Positions 5,666 to 10,386 of a stretch of DNA of 10,386 nucleotides are shown here, piece after piece; positions within the stretch are counted from its first letter, which is position 1; each line of letters opens with the position of its first letter. This DNA is from CAZEJK01 sp964512045. Lineage in GTDB: Bacteria; Acidobacteriota; Thermoanaerobaculia; Thermoanaerobaculales; Sulfomarinibacteraceae. The DNA lies in contig CAZEJK010000180.1 of assembly GCA_964512045.1 (NCBI GenBank), forward strand, positions 1 to 10,386. Reading direction: 5' to 3'. A program made the translations under genes and the position numbers. Below the pieces are notes generated by a model, which worked only from the letters and a program-made list of their open reading frames with translations, did not search any database and was not told the DNA's origin.

Positions 5666-7003
5666 TCATGCGCTCTGCCCGTTACCGGTGGCGCCCTCGA
5701 GGGCCTGGGCGATGTAGCGGTACTCGTCAGTGAGCTCGCCGCGGTGGACGATCACTGCCCGCTGGATCTCATCCGGAAGCGCCAGCTCCTCGAGCGGCGC
5801 CGAGTAGTCGGCGGCTGCGATCGCGGGAACGAACGGCTCGAGGGCGGCGGAGAAGTCCCGTGAGGCGGTCTTCGGAAGCTCGGAGGGGAGGATGTCGACC
5901 GCCAGGACGACCGGGCCGTGGCCTGCCACCCCCCAGCTGATCCGATCGGTCTCGGGGTTCCAGACGTACACGGGGTTGCCGGGCTCGGTGACCTGGAGGT
6001 TGCACTCGATGGCGCCGCCGACGTCGCACCCCACGTCCCCGAGAGCTCGCAGACGGGGCGGCGTTGCGGCGGCGAACAGGGCCCGGAGGTCCCGCTTGGT
6101 GACGAGCCGCGGGTACGCGTCGGTCCAGTAGTTGCAGTTGATGAGGGCCGTCAGAGACGGCAGATAGTGTGCAAAGCTCCCCTCGTAGCGTTCGGGGTGC
6201 TGGTAGTACTCCTCGAGCTCGAACTGCGCGCCGGCGTCCTTCGGTCGGACGATGTGCTGCTCCTTGAACGTGACCTGGTACACGCGGTTCGGCGAGCCGC
6301 CCGTGGTGATGACCTCGTCGATCTGCTCCGGCTCGATGGCGACCGCACCGAGTGCGTCGAGAACCTCCTGAGCGCCGCGGCCGACGTTGCCGTAGCCCGC
6401 AACGCCGATGATCAACGGCGCCAGAGAGGGACGGAGCCCGCGCTCGCGGATCATCTCGCCAGCGGATGCCACCTCGGAGAGGGCATCCTCGAGGGAGTCG
6501 TAGCTCCAGGTCTGGCGGATGGTCGCGAACGGTGTGGGAATCCCCTCGAACGCGAGGCGCTGGCCGAGGGACCACAGCGTGTCGATCGCCCCGGCCAGAC
6601 CGGCGTGACGGCCGAAGAAGATCAGACGGCGGCCTTCGGCGTCTGCAATGCGCTCGTAGTCGATCAGTGTGCAGCCGAGCTCCATCAGGCGGCGGAGCAT
6701 CGGCATGTTCGGCGCCTGCCCCTTGATGACGTGGGCGAAGTACACGTAGGTGGTGTTCGGCCGCAGGTGGCGGGGAGGGATCTCCTTGACGCCGAAGATG
6801 ACGGGCGCCTCCGGCGGGCCGTCGCACGGCCAGGCGCCCACCTCCTCGTACTCGAGGTCGTTGTAGACTCTCTTCGCGGAGCGCTCGACCACCACCTGGA
6901 TGCCGTGATCGCGGACCAGACGCGCGACGACATCGGGAATCAAGGGAACGCGCCGTTCCCACAGGCTCTTGTCCTCACGACGGATTCCGATTCGGTTGGC
7001 CAT
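5666..7003 (-). CDS. Lysine-ketoglutarate reductase (saccharopine-forming, LKR domain protein)
   Basis: 445 aa; expected to condense lysine with 2-oxoglutarate and reduce the product to saccharopine with NADPH, the first step of lysine degradation. The N-terminal half has the alanine dehydrogenase/transhydrogenase-like fold: IGIRREDKSLWERRVPLIP (5-23), GVKEIPPRHLRPNTTYVYFA (71-90), HVIKGQ, and FFGRHAGLAGAIDTLW (129-144). The nucleotide loop is GVAGYGNVGRGAQEVL (200-215). GDVGCDVGGAIECN and EPGNPVYVWNP (322-350), followed by VDILPSELPKTAS (369-381), are characteristic of eukaryotic-type LKR. Length equals the LKR half of bifunctional LKR/SDH. The ATG at 7003 fits the homologous N-terminus (MANRIGIRRE) and has a purine-rich AAAGGGGG upstream; the longer frame to 7096 adds 31 unsupported codons. 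The partner dehydrogenase lies next downstream, so the two halves are separate genes here. Confidence 0.92.
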   Translation of the reverse strand: MANRIGIRREDKSLWERRVPLIPDVVARLVRDHGIQVVVERSAKRVYNDLEYEEVGAWPCDGPPEAPVIFGVKEIPPRHLRPNTTYVYFAHVIKGQAPNMPMLRRLMELGCTLIDYERIADAEGRRLIFFGRHAGLAGAIDTLWSLGQRLAFEGIPTPFATIRQTWSYDSLEDALSEVASAGEMIRERGLRPSLAPLIIGVAGYGNVGRGAQEVLDALGAVAIEPEQIDEVITTGGSPNRVYQVTFKEQHIVRPKDAGAQFELEEYYQHPERYEGSFAHYLPSLTALINCNYWTDAYPRLVTKRDLRALFAAATPPRLRALGDVGCDVGGAIECNLQVTEPGNPVYVWNPETDRISWGVAGHGPVVLAVDILPSELPKTASRDFSAALEPFVPAIAAADYSAPLEELALPDEIQRAVIVHRGELTDEYRYIAQALEGATGNGQSA

Positions 7004-7022
7004 CCCGCCCCCTTTCCCCCAA

Positions 7023-7040
7023 GACCACCGCGAGGTGGTC
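7023..7040 (-). other. Leader hairpin of the lysine-ketoglutarate reductase mRNA
   Basis: GACCACC (7023-7029) and GGTGGTC (7034-7040) form a 7-bp stem with a 4-nt loop just upstream of the ribosome-binding region (about 7008-7015). With a transcript start near 7088 it would lie in an untranslated leader of about 85 nt. It might tune translation. It matches no riboswitch class I recognise. Confidence 0.35.
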
Positions 7041-7094
7041 CGAGTCGGCACGACGGCGCGGCTCCTGGACCGCCTGTCACCGGCGGCGGCGCTC

Positions 7095-7124
7095 ACTCTA
7101 GCGACCCCGGTCGAGTACCGTCAA
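7095..7124 (-). promoter_or_regulatory. Candidate sigma70-type promoter for the LKR gene
   Basis: On the minus strand TTGACG (complement of 7119-7124, 5 of 6 consensus bases) is followed after 18 bp by TAGAGT (complement of 7095-7100, 4 of 6, with T1, A2 and T6 intact). It lies in the 193-bp gap after the aspartase stop and would give the LKR/SDH pair its own start. No transcript evidence is available. Confidence 0.45.
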
Positions 7125-7196
7125 GGCGTGGTAGCGATTGATGCGCCGTGAGAACGGCAGCGTCGGAGAACCGTTGCGGTTGCGTGAGCCGTCGCG

Positions 7197-9062
7197 CTAC
7201 GAGGACAGACGCCGGGGCCGTGTCATGGCCTCCGCCGACAGGAGCTCGTTGAGCCTCTCCGAGTCGATCAGGCCGCGCTCGAGGACGATGGTGCGGACGC
7301 TCCGCCCGGTGGCCAACGCCTCCGTGGCCACCTCGCTGGCGCCCTCGTAGCCGAGCACCGGTGCGAGCGCGGTCACCAGGCCGATCGAGCCCTCGACCAT
7401 CTGCCGGCAGTGGTCCACATTGGCGGTAATGCCCTGGATGCACCGTTGCGTCAGCGTGTTGACCGCTGCGGTCAGCATCTCGATCGACTGGAACAGGTTG
7501 AACGCGATGATCGGCTCCATCACGTTGAGCTGGAGCTGACCGGCCTCGGCAGCCAGGGTGATGGCGAGATCGTTGCCGATGACGTGGAACGCCACCTGGT
7601 TGACCACCTCAGGGATCACCGGGTTGACCTTGCCCGGCATGATCGACGACCCGGGCTGCATCGGCGGCAGGTTGATCTCGTTGAGCCCGCAGCGCGGACC
7701 GGACGAAAGCAGCCGGAGGTCGTTGCACATCTTCGAAAGCTTGACGGCGACGCGCTTGAGGACGCCCGAGAACGACACGAACGCGCCGGTGTCCGGAGTG
7801 GCCTCCACCAGGTTCTCGGCGAGGCTCAGGTCCAACCCGGTGATGGCGCGGAGCTCGCGCACCGCCCGGCGGGGGTAACGCGGGTCCGCGTTGATGCTGG
7901 TGCCGATGGCGGTTCCTCCGAGGTTGACCTCCAGGAACAGCCGTGAGGTGTCGCGCAGACGGAGGATGTCCTCCTGGGTTGTGGCCGCGAACGCCGCAAA
8001 CTCCTGGCCGAGGGTCATCGGCACCGCATCCTGCAGCTGCGTCCGGCCCATCTTGATCACCTCGTCGAACTCCTCGGCCTTGCTGCTCAAGGTATCGGTG
8101 AGGTGCTCGAGGGCGTTGACCAGCGATCTGGTGTCGTACAGCAGCGCCACGCGGATCGCCGTGGGGTACACGTCGTTGGTGGACTGGGAGAGGTTGACGT
8201 GGTTGTTGGGGTGGCAGTGCTCGTAGGCGCCGCGCTCGTGTCCCGTCAGCTCGAGGGCGCGGTTCGCGATCACCTCGTTGATGTTCATGTTGGTCGATGT
8301 GCCAGCGCCGCCCTGGACCATGTCCACCACCAGATGACCGTGCCAGTGGCCACCGATGATCTCCTGAGCCGCGCGGTCGATGGCAGCCCCGATCTGGGCG
8401 TCGAGGAGCCCCAGCGCCACGTTGGTCCGCGCCGACGCCTGCTTGACCATGGCCAGCGCCTTGCCGAACGTGGGGAAGTGGGAGAGACGGATTCCGGTGA
8501 TGTTGAAGTTCTCCACGGCACGCAAGGTCTGGACGCCGTACAGGGCGTCCGCCGGCACCTCGCGGTTGCCGAGAAGGTCGTGCTCCAGGCGGGACTCGCC
8601 CGTCAGGTAGTCCTGAGCCAGCCCGACAGAACGGCTGGAGGAGAACTGCAGCCGGCGGCTGACCTCCAGCGCAACCCGGGTCAGCACCTCGATGGCGGCT
8701 GAGGCATCGTCCTCGAGGACGGTGCGGACCTCGTCACCCCTGAGCTCGAGGACCTCCAGCGGCAGCTTCGCGAAGCCCGAGGTGGAGTGCTGCGTCGATC
8801 CGAGCAGCGTGCCCTCGCCGACGCCCTCGTTCGGTCCGAGGACGATCAGCTGCTGGGGGGTGGCGCCGGACTCGTCGATCACCTGCAGCTCGCCCTCCAG
8901 GATCAGGTAGAACGCCTCGCGGGGCGTTCCCTGACGGTAGAGATAGCTTCCAGCAGGAACGCTGCGACGGCTGGCAACCTCCGCCAGTCGGTCGATGATC
9001 GTGTCGGGAAGTCCGGAGAAGATCCAGCTTTTCGTGATCAGCTGCCGGGTGCGTTCAGGCAT
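7197..9062 (-). CDS. aspA: Aspartate ammonia-lyase with N-terminal cyclic-nucleotide-binding-like domain
   Basis: 621 aa; deaminates aspartate to fumarate and ammonia. Residues about 10-140 form a Crp-like cNMP-binding module: LPDTIIDRLAEVASRRSVPAGSYLYRQG (18-45), FYLILEGELQVID (51-63), VGEGTLLGS (81-89), LEVLELRGDEV (102-112), then a long helix. The aspartase (about 155-621) is full length and begins SRLEHDLLG / ADALYGVQT. It carries GGAGTSTNMN (251-260), HPNNHVNLSQSTND (284-297), GRTQLQDA (339-346) and the class II lyase signature GSSIMPGKVN (471-480) with catalytic Ser. PVIPEVVNQV after the signature favours aspartase over fumarase. No helix-turn-helix lies between the domains. The cNMP phosphate pocket keeps Gly82-Glu83, but the usual Arg aligns with Ser93, so the ligand is uncertain. 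The ATG at 9062 is preferred over 9068 because GGAGG sits 8 nt away. Allosteric control by a nucleotide or other effector is inferred. Confidence 0.92.
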   Translation of the reverse strand: MPERTRQLITKSWIFSGLPDTIIDRLAEVASRRSVPAGSYLYRQGTPREAFYLILEGELQVIDESGATPQQLIVLGPNEGVGEGTLLGSTQHSTSGFAKLPLEVLELRGDEVRTVLEDDASAAIEVLTRVALEVSRRLQFSSSRSVGLAQDYLTGESRLEHDLLGNREVPADALYGVQTLRAVENFNITGIRLSHFPTFGKALAMVKQASARTNVALGLLDAQIGAAIDRAAQEIIGGHWHGHLVVDMVQGGAGTSTNMNINEVIANRALELTGHERGAYEHCHPNNHVNLSQSTNDVYPTAIRVALLYDTRSLVNALEHLTDTLSSKAEEFDEVIKMGRTQLQDAVPMTLGQEFAAFAATTQEDILRLRDTSRLFLEVNLGGTAIGTSINADPRYPRRAVRELRAITGLDLSLAENLVEATPDTGAFVSFSGVLKRVAVKLSKMCNDLRLLSSGPRCGLNEINLPPMQPGSSIMPGKVNPVIPEVVNQVAFHVIGNDLAITLAAEAGQLQLNVMEPIIAFNLFQSIEMLTAAVNTLTQRCIQGITANVDHCRQMVEGSIGLVTALAPVLGYEGASEVATEALATGRSVRTIVLERGLIDSERLNELLSAEAMTRPRRLSS

Positions 9063-9070
9063 CGCCATGA

Positions 9071-9075
9071 CCTCC
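9071..9075 (-). promoter_or_regulatory. Ribosome-binding site deciding the aspA start
   Basis: GGAGG on the minus strand lies 2 nt from the ATG at 9068 and 8 nt from the ATG at 9062. The second spacing is normal, so translation most likely begins at 9062 (MPERTRQ). Confidence 0.65.
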
Positions 9076-9087
9076 GTACGGCGCGGG

Positions 9088-9096
9088 ATGATAGCA
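9088..9096 (-). promoter_or_regulatory. Candidate extended -10 promoter for aspA
   Basis: The minus strand reads TGCTATCAT (9096 to 9088): a TATCAT -10 box with the TGn extension. This would start a transcript near 9081 with a leader of about 20 nt before the ATG at 9062. No good -35 is visible, which is common for extended -10 promoters. It lies in the 95-bp gap after the pentapeptide gene. Confidence 0.45.
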
Positions 9097-9157
9097 CTGT
9101 CCCGGCGCACGCCCCAGCATCGGCTCGTGCGTGTCCGACGATCAAGCTCGACGAACG

Positions 9158-10386
9158 CTACCGCGGACGGGTGCGGCGAGCAGACTCGCGCTCGCGGACG
9201 ATCTCGGCCACCTTGCGGATGCGCTTCTGCTCCCGGAGCTCGCGACGCTTGTCGGAGACGTCTCGGATCCCCTGGAAGAACTGAGTGACGCGCAGCAGCA
9301 GTAGCCAATGGAACAGCCCGGCCGGGAACTTCGTCTTCTTGACCCTGGCGCCCCAAAACCGGGTATCGGTGAAGTTCGCCTTGGTGAAGTCGGCGTTGCG
9401 GAGATCGGCCTGCGAGAGGATCGCGCCCTCGACATCGATTCCGGCAGCATCCGCAAACCGGAGATCGGTGCCGATGAACGTCGCACCCTTCGCCGAGGCG
9501 AGGATCAGGTTGGTGCCCGAGATGTCGGCGCCGGTGGCGTCGGCACGATCGAGCACCGCCTGCTTGAGGTTGGCGTGGCGCATCCGCGTCCGGATCAGCT
9601 TCGCCTCGGTGAAGTTCGCACCCTCCAGGTTGGCATGACGGAAGTCGGCCTCGCTGACGATCGCGCGTTGAAAGTTGGCGCTGCGCAGCTCACAGCGTGT
9701 GAACACCGCCTTGGTGAGATCCGCGGCTGCGAACGACAGGCGGCCCAGGGTCGGCGAACGGAAGTCGGCCTCGGCGAGCTTGGCGTCGGCGAGGATGCAG
9801 TCCTCGAGGACAGCGTGCAGCAGGCTGGACTGGCGGAGGTCGGCGCGGGCCAGGTTGGTCTTCCTGAACTGGGCGTGCTCCAGGTCGGCGTGGTCGAGGC
9901 TGGCGCCGTCGCACTGCGCGTTGTCCAGGACAGCGTGGGCGAGGCTTGCCTGGTGGAAGTTGGCGGCGCGCAGCCCCGCCCTGGTCAGGTTCACGTGCTT
10001 CAAGCTGGCGCGGACCAGCTGCACGTTCTCCGCCTGGACGGCCGTGAGGTCGGCGCCATCGAACACGACCCCGCTGAGATCGGCGGACTCCCAGATTGCC
10101 GCGTGGGCGTGGATGTTCGCCATCACGGTCTTCTCGAACCGGCCACCGCGGAAGCTCGCTCCGTCGAGCACGGCGCCGGTGAAGTCGGCCCGATCGAAGA
10201 TGCCCGCGTCGAGGACGGCCTGCGACAGGTCTGCGCCGATCAGCTTGGCGCCCGTGAGGTTGGTGCCTCGGAACGTCGCACGGCGCAGCGAGGCTGCGGA
10301 CAGGTCCAGCCCGGAAAGATCCAGGAAGTCGAGCCGGACGTGGTCGAGCACTGCGCCTTCGAGGGAGGCGCCTTCGAGCTCGGCCC
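9158..10386 (-). CDS. Long pentapeptide-repeat protein (partial, N-terminus beyond the window)
   Basis: 408 residues are visible; the frame is open to the right edge and reads as repeat there (ELEGA, SLEGA), so the true start lies outside. The GTG at 10351 is internal to the repeat. About 70 consecutive pentapeptides of the A(D/N)LXX type follow in perfect register without insertion, for example ADLSG, ANFTE, ADFRH and ANLEG, with Leu/Phe at the centre. They predict a right-handed quadrilateral beta-helix of roughly 17 coils. The C-terminus leaves the repeat with an aromatic/hydrophobic cap (PAGLFHWLLLL), a short helix and a highly basic tail of about 35 residues (KRRELREQKRIRKVAEIVRE). No signal peptide can be judged. 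Some pentapeptide proteins mimic DNA and bind gyrase, and others are structural or attached to secretion-system proteins; nothing here selects among these. It lies 95 bp upstream of aspA on the same strand. Confidence 0.9.
   Translation of the reverse strand, partial: AELEGASLEGAVLDHVRLDFLDLSGLDLSAASLRRATFRGTNLTGAKLIGADLSQAVLDAGIFDRADFTGAVLDGASFRGGRFEKTVMANIHAHAAIWESADLSGVVFDGADLTAVQAENVQLVRASLKHVNLTRAGLRAANFHQASLAHAVLDNAQCDGASLDHADLEHAQFRKTNLARADLRQSSLLHAVLEDCILADAKLAEADFRSPTLGRLSFAAADLTKAVFTRCELRSANFQRAIVSEADFRHANLEGANFTEAKLIRTRMRHANLKQAVLDRADATGADISGTNLILASAKGATFIGTDLRFADAAGIDVEGAILSQADLRNADFTKANFTDTRFWGARVKKTKFPAGLFHWLLLLRVTQFFQGIRDVSDKRRELREQKRIRKVAEIVRERESARRTRPR

Noticed and set aside
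4723..5733. Plus-strand open frame (336 codons) opposite saccharopine dehydrogenase
   Set aside because: It is a shadow of a well-recognised minus-strand gene, with Val/His/Arg/Gly-rich translation lacking domain features and a position that overruns the real gene's start.
5918..7141. Long plus-strand open frame (407 codons) opposite the LKR gene
   Set aside because: Its translation is biased composition with no family motifs, and the minus strand here encodes a clear full-length LKR. Long antisense frames are expected in GC-rich genes.
9063..9356. N-terminal extension of the aspartase frame up to 9356
   Set aside because: The extra 98 codons are low-complexity, overlap the end of the pentapeptide gene and include the extended -10 box. 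The ribosome-binding site supports 9062.
10351..10386. GTG at 10351 as the true start of the pentapeptide protein
   Set aside because: The in-frame sequence upstream continues the repeat (ELEGA, SLEGA) to the window edge, so the gene is truncated by the window.
9326..10386. Periodic DNA pattern with recurring GAGGTTGGC/GAAGTCGGC words, considered as a CRISPR or tandem DNA repeat
   Set aside because: The 15-bp and 30-bp periodicity is explained by codons of the pentapeptide repeat. Units are diverged and have no spacer structure.

Overview
This is a GC-rich bacterial window with six protein-coding genes. Five are on the minus strand and one, a TetR-like regulator, is on the plus strand. The mix points to a Gram-negative lineage of the Myxococcota / former Deltaproteobacteria type: a DUF4388 + J-like + TPR protein, an atypical-clade phosphofructokinase, split lysine-ketoglutarate reductase and saccharopine dehydrogenase, a cNMP-domain aspartase and a long pentapeptide-repeat protein. 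That placement is inferred from gene content and is not proven. There is no rRNA, tRNA, CRISPR array, transposase or phage gene.

Layout from left to right: (1) 97-1626 (-), a 509-aa DUF4388 / degenerate J-domain / TPR protein. (2) 1796-3112 (-), an ATP-type 6-phosphofructokinase of the plant/TP0108-like clade. (3) 3204-3857 (+), a TetR-like regulator divergent from pfkA; an interrupted palindrome between them could control both. (4) 3858-4176, a gene-free stretch with a pair of REP-like inverted hairpins (3963-4036) and a strong hairpin (4121-4148) just past the next gene's stop. (5) 4177-5508 (-), saccharopine dehydrogenase. (6) 5666-7003 (-), lysine-ketoglutarate reductase, with its own candidate promoter and leader hairpin. 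(7) 7197-9062 (-), aspartate ammonia-lyase carrying an N-terminal cyclic-nucleotide-binding-like domain. (8) 9158-10386 (-), a pentapeptide-repeat protein that runs off the right edge.

The reductase and dehydrogenase together form the two-step saccharopine route: lysine + 2-oxoglutarate to saccharopine, then to glutamate + 2-aminoadipate semialdehyde. The aspartase upstream on the same strand turns aspartate into fumarate and ammonia. The block therefore looks like amino-acid catabolism feeding the TCA cycle, beside a glycolytic gene under a possible local regulator. The gaps between these genes (95-195 bp) and the promoter-like signals suggest several transcription units rather than one tight operon.

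The most unusual items are the sensor-domain/aspartase fusion, whose cNMP pocket appears to lack the canonical arginine; the REP-like pair with a compensatory base-pair change; the unbroken run of about 70 pentapeptides; and the J-like domain with RPS in place of HPD.
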